Positions 1 through 8,421 of a stretch of 64,000 nt of DNA are shown piece after piece. Source of the DNA: Ch128b sp964527925 (GTDB lineage Bacteria; Bacteroidota; Ignavibacteria; Ch128b). The first letter of the stretch is position 1, and each line of letters begins with the position of its first letter. The position numbers and the translations under genes are program-made. The stretch lies in NCBI GenBank assembly GCA_964527925.1, contig CAZGQO010000006.1, positions 62,001 to 126,000 on the forward strand, in the 5' to 3' direction. Below the pieces are notes generated by a model. It was not told where the DNA came from and ran no database searches. It was given only the letters and a program-made list of their open reading frames with translations.

Positions 1-166
1 ATATCTTCTCCCTCGAACTAAACTAACACGTGAAAAAACAGATCTGATTGCCAATCTGTCTTTTGCAGCTTCAAATAACATAAGCGTTAGTTTTTTATTT
101 AATCCAGAGTTAAAACCCTTTATAAATCTTCCTGAGTGGTGGTTTAAAATTGAAGGTAAATTTTGA
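1..166 (+). CDS. 3' end of an unidentified protein (partial)
   Basis: An open frame enters from the left edge (codons begin at base 2) and ends at TGA 164-166, giving 54 C-terminal residues. The translation alternates hydrophobic and polar residues (for example SVSFLFNPEL) and ends in Lys-Phe. A terminal Phe is common in outer-membrane beta-barrels, so that is one possibility. A strong hairpin with a T-run follows 24 bases later, which fits the end of a transcript. No family can be named from so short a piece. Confidence 0.5.
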   Translation, partial: YLLPRTKLTREKTDLIANLSFAASNNISVSFLFNPELKPFINLPEWWFKIEGKF

Positions 167-189
167 TTAATTTTTGAACTTCAAAATTG

Positions 190-266
190 GTTGCATTGAA
201 AAGTTAGTTAGCAACATTTTTAATTTTTAGATTTACCAATGACTAATTTTTCAGTGCAACTTTTTT
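190..266. terminator. long hairpin between convergent genes, likely terminator
   Basis: Bases 190-208 pair with 242-260 over 19 positions, 17 Watson-Crick and two G-U wobbles, around a 33-base loop. TTTTTT follows at 261-266. It lies between the plus-strand gene ending at 166 and the minus-strand hslU ending at 424, so it suits termination of the left-hand gene and perhaps of both. The rest of 267-423 shows no gene. Confidence 0.6.
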
Positions 267-423
267 CAACGTAATTCAACAAATATTATTCGATGTTTAA
301 TAAACTTCTCTAAAAACTTTTTAAGAATTCTTACTGAAAAATTTGTACTCAGAAAACTCAATTAAACATTTTGATCATTCAAAGGCAGATCAAAAAAATC
401 TTAAAGAAAATAATACAACATAT

Positions 424-1833
424 TTACAATATGTATTTGCTCAAATCACGATTCTTCACAATTGTATCGAGCTTTTGATCAACCATCTCTTTCGTAATGG
501 TGATTTTCTTCTCTTTTATTTTATCAGGGACACCGTATAAAATATCTTCCAGCAATGTTGTGAGAATTGTATGCAACCTTCGAGCTCCAATGTTTTCAAC
601 CTGTTCATTTACTTCTGCTGCTGTTTTAGCAATTGCACGAATTGCCTCTTCCTCAAATTCTATCTCAACACCTTCACTTCTTAAAAGAGCTGAATATTGC
701 TTGATCAAAGCATTCTCTGGCAGAGTTAAAATTTTTACAAAATCTTCTTCTGTCAAACTATGCAACTCAACTCTAATTGGAAATCTTCCCTGTAATTCAG
801 GAATTAAATCAGAAGGCTTAGAGACATGAAAAGCCCCTGAAGCAATAAACAAAATATGATCACTTTTTACCGGACCATATTTTGTATTGACTGTTGAACC
901 TTCAACAATTGGTAACAAATCTCTTTGAACACCTTCACGAGAAACATCAGGGCCTGTCTTTGAAGGTGGACCAGCAATTTTATCAATTTCATCAATGAAA
1001 ATTATTCCAAGATTTTCAACGCGGAAAATCGCTTCTTTAATGATTGCATCCATATCGATTAATTTTTTTGACTCTTCTTCTCTGAAATATTGTCTGGCTT
1101 CTCTAACTGTCATCTTTTTCTTTTTTGTCTTTTTAGGAAGAATATTTCCAATCATTTCTTGAAGATTGATTCCTAAATCATCAGGACCAAAAGGACCCAA
1201 AATTTGCATTACAGGTCCACCAACATCCGCAGGTGCATCAAATTCAATAATTTTATCATCAAGTTCACCTTTTAAAAGTTTTTCTCGATAAAAATCCCTC
1301 GCTATTTTTTTTGGTTGTTCACTTTCAATTTGATCTGAAGAGAAAGAAACAACGGCAATTGATTCACGAATTGGTTTTCGTTCCGGCTCAAGAATGATAT
1401 CAAGAATTTTTTCATCAGCAAGTTTTTGAGCTTTCTCTCTCACTTCTTCCATTCGTTCGGATTTGACCATGTTTACAGCAATATCAGTAACCTCCCGAAT
1501 CATGGATTCAACATCTCTTCCAACATAACCAACTTCAGTATATTTCGATGCTTCAACTTTTAAGAATGGTGCATTTGCAAGTTTGGCAAGCCGTCTTGCA
1601 ATTTCTGTTTTGCCAACACCAGTTGGACCAATTAAGATTATGTTGTTTGGAAGAATTTCTTCACGTAGATTTTCTTTAACTTGCTGTCTTCTCCATCTAT
1701 TTCGTAAAGCAATAGCGACTGCTTTCTTAGCTGCTTCCTGACCAACTATGTATTTGTTTAGTTCTTCTACAATTTCCGATGGAGTCAAACTCTTCACCAC
1801 AAATTCCTTTTCTTTTGATTTTTTGTTTCTCAT
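424..1833 (-). CDS. hslU: ATP-dependent protease ATPase subunit HslU
   Basis: This is the AAA+ unfoldase of the HslUV (ClpYQ) protease, which unfolds cytoplasmic proteins and feeds them to HslV. The Walker A motif GPTGVGKT is at residues 69-76. The Walker B motif FIDEID lies near residue 280 and is preceded by the long family-specific I domain. The C-terminus, DLSKYIL, resembles the HslU tail that inserts between HslV subunits to activate them. Length (469 aa) is close to the usual 440-470. It starts 4 bases after the hslV stop and is the last gene of a minus-strand operon. Confidence 0.97.
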   Translation of the reverse strand: MRNKKSKEKEFVVKSLTPSEIVEELNKYIVGQEAAKKAVAIALRNRWRRQQVKENLREEILPNNIILIGPTGVGKTEIARRLAKLANAPFLKVEASKYTEVGYVGRDVESMIREVTDIAVNMVKSERMEEVREKAQKLADEKILDIILEPERKPIRESIAVVSFSSDQIESEQPKKIARDFYREKLLKGELDDKIIEFDAPADVGGPVMQILGPFGPDDLGINLQEMIGNILPKKTKKKKMTVREARQYFREEESKKLIDMDAIIKEAIFRVENLGIIFIDEIDKIAGPPSKTGPDVSREGVQRDLLPIVEGSTVNTKYGPVKSDHILFIASGAFHVSKPSDLIPELQGRFPIRVELHSLTEEDFVKILTLPENALIKQYSALLRSEGVEIEFEEEAIRAIAKTAAEVNEQVENIGARRLHTILTTLLEDILYGVPDKIKEKKITITKEMVDQKLDTIVKNRDLSKYIL

Positions 1834-1837
1834 ATAA

Positions 1838-2371
1838 CTACAACTCCTCGATGATGATTTTATTATTAGTGTAGATACAAATTTCTGCTGCTGTTTTCAA
1901 CGATTCTTGAACAATTTCTTTAGCAGATAAGTCGCTATGCTTGATTAACATTTTAGCGGCTGCAAGTGCATAGTTTCCGCCAGAACCAATCGAAACTATA
2001 TTATCTTCAGGTACAATTACATCACCATTGCCAGAAATTATTAAAGCATTCTCTTTTGAAACAACTGCCAGCATTGCTTCTAATCTTCTTAAATATCTAT
2101 CTGTTCTCCAATCCTTTGCAAGTTCAATTGCAGAACGATAGAGATTTCCTTTGTATTGTTCTAATTTTTGTTCAAACCTTTCCAGTAATGCGAAAGCATC
2201 AGCGGATGCACCAGCAAATCCAGCAAGAACAGAATCATTATAAAGTTTTCTAATCTTTTTTGCGTTATGTTTAAGAATGGTTTGTCCTAATGTGACCTGT
2301 CCATCTCCTCCCATAACAGCTTTGCCATTATGAATTATTCCAAGAATTGTAGTTGATCTAAGTCTTTCCAT
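1838..2371 (-). CDS. hslV: ATP-dependent protease peptidase subunit HslV
   Basis: HslV is the threonine peptidase core of HslUV, a dodecameric proteasome-like chamber. The N-terminus MERLRSTTILGI suggests a six-residue leader removed to expose Thr as the nucleophile. GDGQVTLG and the later IGSGGNYALAAAK segment are family hallmarks. At 177 aa the length is normal. It lies directly upstream of hslU and 8 bases downstream of the PpiC-type isomerase gene, so all three quality-control genes are probably co-transcribed. Confidence 0.97.
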   Translation of the reverse strand: MERLRSTTILGIIHNGKAVMGGDGQVTLGQTILKHNAKKIRKLYNDSVLAGFAGASADAFALLERFEQKLEQYKGNLYRSAIELAKDWRTDRYLRRLEAMLAVVSKENALIISGNGDVIVPEDNIVSIGSGGNYALAAAKMLIKHSDLSAKEIVQESLKTAAEICIYTNNKIIIEEL

Positions 2372-2379
2372 AATTACTC

Positions 2380-4227
2380 CTAAGGTAAACTTTTATTAAT
2401 TTTTTTCCATTCTTCGTACCATGAAGTATATGGAGAAATAATTGGTACAGCTGTCATTTTACCACCAAATCCCATGTATCGATAAACGAACATATTTAAT
2501 TGATTAACCTTTATGGAACTTAACAAATCATAATTAATTTTTCGAACATATTTCTGGGCAAGATTTGCGACAAGCTTATCTCTTTCAGAATCAAATTTTT
2601 TCTGTTTCAGTTCATTTCTGATTTTATCTTTAAGTACTTCAAAATCTTCAGTCTTCATTGAATCGGGTCGTTCAATTTTTTTATCCAGTAGTTTGATTAT
2701 AGAAAAACCATTCTCAGTTTCTATTGGTGCAAAAATTTCACCGACATTCATTCGTTCTGCAGTTTTTCCTATTTCACCATACATTGATGTTGGGAAAAAA
2801 CCGAATTCACCATTTTTTTCTGCCGCCCATTTTCTTAATGAATATTTTTTTGCCAGTTCGCCAAAATCTTCACCATCTTTCAGTTTGTTTAGAATGAATT
2901 CTACTTTGTCCAAGCTATCAACAAGTATTTCTTGAATATTTACCAGTACAACTTCTTCTGATTTAATAGAACGATTCTTAATGTAAACTTCAATTTCTTT
3001 TTCAGAAATCTCAATTTGGTTTTTTATAGTCAATGTATACCAATTTGCATAATAAAAATCCTTCCACATTTCAATATCTTTTCTAACTTCAGGTTTATAG
3101 TGTAAGCCCTGCCTGTAACCTTCTTCAGCGAGATATTCATCTTCTAAAAATGTTTTAATTGCATTATTAAGTCTTGCAGCAACATAATTTGTGGAAGAAT
3201 CGGTTAGCATAAATCCCTTGAAAAGAATAGATCTTAAAAACTCTTTAATAGACGCATTTCCATTTTCTAATTTTACAAGCACTAAGTCTTTTTTATCACC
3301 CAGATTTTTTTCTATTTCCCTTACATCGTCCGGATCAATAATGTATTGATTTCCTCTTACTGGTTGTTGATTTTCCATCTTGTATTTAAAACGATTTGCA
3401 ATTTGATTCACCAGCATCCAGAAAACTTCTCCATCGGCTTCACCTCTTTTTTTTGAGAAGAATTTTTTAAAATATTCCTGATATAGTTTTTCTTCTATTC
3501 TCTGTTTTAATATTTTTTCTGCTCTACGTATTGATTCATTAAATTCTTTTGGACCGAGATTTATTGCCATTCTGGAACTATCAACATAAAAAATGTAGTA
3601 ACCAAGATTTGCTTTAACAGGGGGGGTAAAAGATTTTGGCTCTGTTCGATAAATTCTATTTTCTGCTTCTTCAATCAAAGTACCATAGGTAACTTCCATT
3701 GGGTAATTTTCATATCCACTATTGATTTGTTGATTGTATAAAGTATCAAATGGAATTCCTTTTTTGAGTTGTTCATAAAGATTTTTTATTTCCGCAGAAT
3801 CCTGACTGAAGAGATATCTAACAAATAATGTTATCTGACTCCGAGCAATTGCATTATTAAGTTCATCTTTATCAATTGAAACTTTACTCAATATCTCCTG
3901 CCGATACAATGCATCTCGAACAATCATTTTCTCAAGATTTTTATAAGCTTCACTCAAATCAAACGAGGTATCTATCTTTATTTCCTCACCAAAGATTGAC
4001 AAAAGTTTTTCTGCAATTAAAGTTTTTAAAAATTCAAATTTTAGTTCATCATCAATAAATCTGATATTTCTTCTTGGCCAGGGAGTAAATTCAAATCTTG
4101 TAACAAATTCATCAACAGTAATTTGCTTGTTGCCCAAGTCAACTAATATTGAATCTTTACTTTGAGCATAAGAAAAGTAACTAAAAATTATGGTAATAAT
4201 TAGGAATAAAATTATTTGTTTTTTCAT
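2380..4227 (-). CDS. secreted PpiC-type peptidyl-prolyl isomerase (SurA-like)
   Basis: A signal peptide of about 21 residues ends at SYAQS, so the protein is exported to the periplasm. A parvulin/PpiC rotamase domain lies near residues 425-525, with the typical segments FGELAKKYS, GEFGFF and NGFSIIKLLD. The 615-aa length exceeds SurA (about 430 aa) because of a large helical N-terminal part. The likely job is folding or escort of outer-membrane proteins. It overlaps the upstream membrane methyltransferase-like gene by 4 bases (ATGA) and is followed by hslV after 8 bases. The PPIase assignment is firm; the SurA role is inferred. Confidence 0.85.
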   Translation of the reverse strand: MKKQIILFLIITIIFSYFSYAQSKDSILVDLGNKQITVDEFVTRFEFTPWPRRNIRFIDDELKFEFLKTLIAEKLLSIFGEEIKIDTSFDLSEAYKNLEKMIVRDALYRQEILSKVSIDKDELNNAIARSQITLFVRYLFSQDSAEIKNLYEQLKKGIPFDTLYNQQINSGYENYPMEVTYGTLIEEAENRIYRTEPKSFTPPVKANLGYYIFYVDSSRMAINLGPKEFNESIRRAEKILKQRIEEKLYQEYFKKFFSKKRGEADGEVFWMLVNQIANRFKYKMENQQPVRGNQYIIDPDDVREIEKNLGDKKDLVLVKLENGNASIKEFLRSILFKGFMLTDSSTNYVAARLNNAIKTFLEDEYLAEEGYRQGLHYKPEVRKDIEMWKDFYYANWYTLTIKNQIEISEKEIEVYIKNRSIKSEEVVLVNIQEILVDSLDKVEFILNKLKDGEDFGELAKKYSLRKWAAEKNGEFGFFPTSMYGEIGKTAERMNVGEIFAPIETENGFSIIKLLDKKIERPDSMKTEDFEVLKDKIRNELKQKKFDSERDKLVANLAQKYVRKINYDLLSSIKVNQLNMFVYRYMGFGGKMTAVPIISPYTSWYEEWKKINKSLP

Positions 4228-4856
4228 CTTAAACGTTTAACTAACCATTTCATTGGAAAGATTCTTGAGACGGAATTTTTGTAATTACTGTACTCTTCCG
4301 CGTAGATTTTTTCCAATTTCTTCTCTTCAAAAATTGAACCGATATAAAAGTAAAGAATAAAACAAATTGTAATAGTAAAATAAAAAACCGTCATGTAAGG
4401 CCGTAATACCAAAATCAAAATCGTAAAAAAGTAAATTGGATGTCGAACAAACTTAAAAGGTCCTGCAGTGATAAGATTACTTTTCTCATCAAGTTCATAA
4501 CTATATTTTCCTTGTAGATATAGTATTATTTGCCTTATTCCAATAAAGTCCATTACATCCACATATCTTATAGTCCATAAAAAACCAAATATAGCTGGTA
4601 TTTGTAGTCCAACAACAATCAAATCAAAAGGATATGATAATTCATAAACTAATTGATGTGGTTTTGGTGAAAAGTACAATAACAACAGAAAAGTTAAGAT
4701 GCTGAATATATTGTAAAAAAATCTATAGAAAGCGATTTTATTCCCAAACTTTTTTCTAATAAATTTTTTAATTGGTAAACCTGCAAGAAAAGAATGTATA
4801 ACGGCAAACAAAGTGAAATAAAAAACTATTAATAAAACATCATAAAAAATATTCAT
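4224..4856 (-). CDS. isoprenylcysteine carboxyl methyltransferase/NnrU-like membrane protein
   Basis: A 210-aa integral membrane protein with about five hydrophobic segments. The segment GPFKFVRHPIY (about residues 132-142) followed by a PYMT turn and a C-terminal EEKKLEKIYAEEYSNY is the hallmark of the ICMT/PEMT/NnrU superfamily. In that group this region binds S-adenosylmethionine in a half-buried site. The substrate cannot be told from sequence. It sits 5 bases after rpoN and overlaps the next gene by 4 bases, so it is translated within the same operon. Confidence 0.75.
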   Translation of the reverse strand: MNIFYDVLLIVFYFTLFAVIHSFLAGLPIKKFIRKKFGNKIAFYRFFYNIFSILTFLLLLYFSPKPHQLVYELSYPFDLIVVGLQIPAIFGFLWTIRYVDVMDFIGIRQIILYLQGKYSYELDEKSNLITAGPFKFVRHPIYFFTILILVLRPYMTVFYFTITICFILYFYIGSIFEEKKLEKIYAEEYSNYKNSVSRIFPMKWLVKRLR

Positions 4857-4861
4857 AATAA

Positions 4862-6322
4862 TTAAATTTCCCGACGCAGCTTAGCAACTGGTATCCCAAG
4901 CTGTTCACGATACTTTGCAACTGTTCTTCGGGCTATTTTTATACCTTCATTGTTTAAGATCTTTGCAATTTCATCATCTGAATAGGGTTTCTTCTTATTT
5001 TCGCTCTCAATAATTTCTTTGATTCTAATCTTAACATTCTTGTTGGAAATTTCTTCTCCATTATCAGTGGCTAAACCTTCGGAGAAAAAGTATTTTAATT
5101 CATGAATTCCAACTGGAGATTGAACATATTTCCCATTAACTACTCGACTAATTGTTGAAATATCCAGATTAAGTGCTTCTGCAATATCTTTGTAGATCAT
5201 TGGCTTGAAATGCTTTTCACCATACTCAAAAAAGTCTCTTTGCTTTTCGACAATTAAATTCATTACTCTCAACAATGTAATTTTTCTCTGGTTAATGGCA
5301 TCGATAAACCATCTTGCAGCATCAATTTTTTCTTTAATAAATTTCCTGATTTCCTTTTCATCGCCGGCTTTAATCTTTTTCATTCGTTTCTTGACAATCA
5401 TTTCATACTCTGGATTGATTCGCAATTGCGGAATGTTTTTATCGTTGAGATAAACTACAAACTTGTTATCAATCTTTTCTACTATTAAATCTGGATTGAT
5501 TTGTTGCATTTCAACATTCGTAAGACTTCCTTCACCTGGCTTGGGATTTAAATGTTGAATAACATTTAATGCTTCTTTTAGTTCTTCTCTGGATAAGTTT
5601 AACTTTTGCTGCATTGCTTCAAATCTTTTTGATGTAAAATCATCAAAGTGGTTTGTTAGAATTTTTTTGCATATGTTTTTTAATTTCGGATTAATATCTC
5701 TTTCTTCCAGTTGAATCAACAAACATTCTTGAAGATTTCTAGAAGCAATGCCCAATGGTTCAAAATGTTGAATTTGCTTTAATATTCTTTCAGCATCTTC
5801 TTCTGAGACTTTAATATTTTCAAATAATTCAAGATCCTTTAAGATATCTTTCAGTTCTACCGTCAAATATCCATCATCGTCAATATTGCCTATTATTTCC
5901 TCGCCTAATCGGAATAACTCAGGTGATAAATTCAATAATCTAAGCTGAGATAATAATTTTTCTGTTAAACTAAGTCTATCCGGTGTCGGGATTTCTGTTT
6001 CTTCAATTTCATCTGCCTGATAATCAGGAGAGTAAGCTTCTGGATTGTCATTCATGAAATCTTCAATAGTGAAAGTTTCAATTTCTTGATAAGACTCTTC
6101 CGAATCAGTAACTAAACTATCTTCGTTTTGTTTGATATCATCATTTTGCTGAGTCATTGTAATTTCATCTACCGGAACTTCTTCAAGAACTGGATTAAGA
6201 TCTAATTCTTCTCTTATCTTTTGTTCAAGCGAAAGATTATTTAATTGAAGAAGTTTTTGATATAATATTTGCTGAGGAAGCAGCGCAAGCTGCTGAGATA
6301 ATTTTTGATTTAATGTTAACAT
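4862..6322 (-). CDS. rpoN: RNA polymerase sigma-54 factor RpoN
   Basis: The N-terminal activator-interacting region is Gln/Leu-rich (LSQQLALLPQQILYQ), as in sigma-54. An acidic linker follows at about residues 45-110, then the core-binding domain, the helix-turn-helix, and the C-terminal RpoN box ARRTVAKYRE (about residues 467-476). Length (486 aa) is normal. Sigma-54 directs transcription from -24/-12 promoters and needs an enhancer-binding ATPase; none is encoded here. It starts 3 bases after the DUF3109-type gene, so the two are co-transcribed. Confidence 0.96.
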   Translation of the reverse strand: MLTLNQKLSQQLALLPQQILYQKLLQLNNLSLEQKIREELDLNPVLEEVPVDEITMTQQNDDIKQNEDSLVTDSEESYQEIETFTIEDFMNDNPEAYSPDYQADEIEETEIPTPDRLSLTEKLLSQLRLLNLSPELFRLGEEIIGNIDDDGYLTVELKDILKDLELFENIKVSEEDAERILKQIQHFEPLGIASRNLQECLLIQLEERDINPKLKNICKKILTNHFDDFTSKRFEAMQQKLNLSREELKEALNVIQHLNPKPGEGSLTNVEMQQINPDLIVEKIDNKFVVYLNDKNIPQLRINPEYEMIVKKRMKKIKAGDEKEIRKFIKEKIDAARWFIDAINQRKITLLRVMNLIVEKQRDFFEYGEKHFKPMIYKDIAEALNLDISTISRVVNGKYVQSPVGIHELKYFFSEGLATDNGEEISNKNVKIRIKEIIESENKKKPYSDDEIAKILNNEGIKIARRTVAKYREQLGIPVAKLRREI

Positions 6323-6325
6323 AAC

Positions 6326-6910
6326 TCATCTTTTCAATTTATTGATTACCTTGATTAATTTGTCATACCATTTTTTTCCATACAATCTGATTAAAGAATC
6401 TTTACAAAATTCATAAACAGGTGTTTTCGAATCAAGACCGTTCTGTAATGCAGATTCGCAAATTGATATGAACTCAGCTCTCAAGACATCCTGACCAAAA
6501 TTTATTTTGCGAATTGGAAAAAGGTGACAGGAGATTGGTTTTCTAAATGTAATTTCGCCGTTCAGATATGCTTTCTCAATCGCACATTTTGCAATGTCAT
6601 TTTCGAAATAAACAAAAATACATTCTTTTTCATCCAATGTTCTTGTATGATATAAACCTTTATGAACTTCAAAAGAACCATACTTTTTTAAAAATTCTAC
6701 ATTTTTTTCAGATAGATATTTGTAAAGTTTTTCTTTGATTTCTTCAAGAATATTTGATTCTTCAAAAGTGATTGGGGCACCTAATGCATGTTCTATGGTG
6801 CAACAGGAACCTTTGCACTTAACAAGATCACACTTGAAATACTCTTCTATAATCGAACTACTAACAGTAATATCATCTACTTTGATAAAATACACTTCTC
6901 CACTTTGCAT
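6326..6910 (-). CDS. DUF3109-type cysteine-rich protein
   Basis: This 194-aa soluble protein has a conserved Cys arrangement: CDLVKCKGSCC near residues 27-37, then single Cys residues in ECIFV, CAIEKA, SCHLFPIR and ISICE. The pattern matches the DUF3109 family, common in Bacteroidota and distantly like the YkgJ zinc/iron-cluster group. The biochemical role is unknown; the Cys spacing suggests a metal or Fe-S centre. It is the first gene of the rpoN-hslVU operon and diverges from mnmE across a 129-base promoter region. Confidence 0.75.
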   Translation of the reverse strand: MQSGEVYFIKVDDITVSSSIIEEYFKCDLVKCKGSCCTIEHALGAPITFEESNILEEIKEKLYKYLSEKNVEFLKKYGSFEVHKGLYHTRTLDEKECIFVYFENDIAKCAIEKAYLNGEITFRKPISCHLFPIRKINFGQDVLRAEFISICESALQNGLDSKTPVYEFCKDSLIRLYGKKWYDKLIKVINKLKR

Positions 6911-7039
6911 TGTTCTATAAAAGCATTATTTATATTATTGAATTTTTCTATTACTATTTTTGTTGAATCTAAGCTTTACAATTTAAAGTAAAAACCTGAG
7001 ATGTCAAAAGTTTGAATATTATTTAATTTTGAATGATCC

Positions 7040-8389
7040 ATGTTTCGAAATGAAGATACAATTTGTGCAACTATAACTGCTTATGGAATTGGAGCAGTAT
7101 CAATTATTCGAGTCAGTGGACCGAAAGCACTCGAGATTGGGGATAAAATTTTTGTTGGTAAAAAAAAGATCTCTGATTCTCCATCTCATCGAATTTATTA
7201 TGGTCGACTTGTAAATAACATTGATGATGTCTTGATATCCGTTTTTCGGAAGCCATATTCATACACTGGCGAAGATTCAATAGAGATTTCGCATCATGGT
7301 AACTTTCTTATCTCAAAGAAAATTTTTGAATTGTTAATTCAAAATGGTGCAAGGCTTGCTGAACCTGGTGAGTTTACAAAACGCGCTTTCTTAAATGGGA
7401 AAATTGATCTTTTGCAAGCTGAAGCAGTGTCCGAAATTATTCAATCAAGATCGGACATTGCTGTCCAAAGCGCTCGAAAACAATTAGACGGAATTTTATC
7501 CGATAAGATCAAGGAAATTAAAGATTACCTGGTCGAAATACTTGGACTAATTGAACTTGAATTAGATTTTGTGGAAGAAGACATTGAATTTGTAGACAAA
7601 ACTAATTTAATCGAAAAAGTCGAAAATATTATCTTGTTAATTGATAAATTATTATCCACCTTCCAAACAGGCAAGATGATTTATGAAGGAATTAATGTAT
7701 TAATAATTGGTCGACCCAATGCTGGTAAATCCAGTTTATTAAATAAAATTCTTAATGATGAAAGAGCAATTGTCAGCGAAATACCTGGAACAACAAGAGA
7801 TGTAATTAAGGAAGAGATTTTTATCGATGGAACATTGTTTAGATTTTTTGATACAGCTGGATTACGTTTTTCAACAGATGTTATTGAGGAAGAGGGAATT
7901 CGAAGAGCACTTCAACTTGTCGATAAAGCAGATATCATCATCCACATTGTTGAATTTGACAATGTAAATGAAAAGTTAACCGATTTTGGAATAAATGCAT
8001 TAAATAAAAAAGTGATTAAAGTATTCAATAAAATCGATTTACTTGATAAGCATGATATTGTTAAACAGGATGCTGAATTTATTCCTATTTCCGCTAAGAC
8101 AGGCTCTGGAATAGATTCATTATTTAATGAATTTAAAAATTTTATTAAATCATCTCATTTTTATTCTGAAGATGTAGCTGTAATTGCTAACATTCGACAC
8201 TTTAATTCACTTAAATCAGCAAAAGAAGCTTTAATAAATGCTGTTGAAAGTTTGAAAGAAAATAAATCTAATGAATTTGTTGCAGTGGATTTAAGAAAAG
8301 CAGCAGATTCAATGAAAGAATTAACCGGGGAAATAACTTCAGAAGAAATATTGAATTCAATCTTTTCAAAATTTTGTATTGGTAAATAA
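7040..8389 (+). CDS. mnmE: tRNA modification GTPase MnmE
   Basis: With MnmG, MnmE installs the carboxymethylaminomethyl group at position 5 of wobble uridine in certain tRNAs. The N-terminal tetrahydrofolate-binding domain begins DTICATITAYGIGAVSIIR. The G domain carries GRPNAGKSS (about residues 222-230) and DTAG. The C-terminus is the invariant FCIGK, whose Cys is functionally important. The 449-aa length is standard. It opens a plus-strand cluster and is separated from mnmG by 32 bases that contain a parS-like palindrome. Confidence 0.97.
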   Translation: MFRNEDTICATITAYGIGAVSIIRVSGPKALEIGDKIFVGKKKISDSPSHRIYYGRLVNNIDDVLISVFRKPYSYTGEDSIEISHHGNFLISKKIFELLIQNGARLAEPGEFTKRAFLNGKIDLLQAEAVSEIIQSRSDIAVQSARKQLDGILSDKIKEIKDYLVEILGLIELELDFVEEDIEFVDKTNLIEKVENIILLIDKLLSTFQTGKMIYEGINVLIIGRPNAGKSSLLNKILNDERAIVSEIPGTTRDVIKEEIFIDGTLFRFFDTAGLRFSTDVIEEEGIRRALQLVDKADIIIHIVEFDNVNEKLTDFGINALNKKVIKVFNKIDLLDKHDIVKQDAEFIPISAKTGSGIDSLFNEFKNFIKSSHFYSEDVAVIANIRHFNSLKSAKEALINAVESLKENKSNEFVAVDLRKAADSMKELTGEITSEEILNSIFSKFCIGK

Positions 8390-8392
8390 AGT

Positions 8393-8410
8393 AATTTTCA
8401 CGTGAAAATT
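8393..8410. promoter_or_regulatory. parS-like palindrome between mnmE and mnmG
   Basis: AATTTTCACGTGAAAATT is a perfect 18-bp palindrome starting 4 bases after the mnmE stop. It contains the complete 12-bp core TTTCACGTGAAA of the bacterial parS site (consensus TGTTTCACGTGAAACA) bound by ParB; only the two outermost bases on each side of the 16-mer differ. The identical sequence occurs again at 10280-10297. Both copies are intergenic. A simple RNA hairpin is the alternative, but there is no T-run. Confidence 0.75.
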
Positions 8411-8421
8411 TTGAGGCTAAA

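Noticed and set aside
27..32. CACGTG near the left edge as a third parS site
   Set aside because: Only the right half (CACGTGAAAA) matches; the left half does not form a palindrome, and the site lies inside a reading frame.
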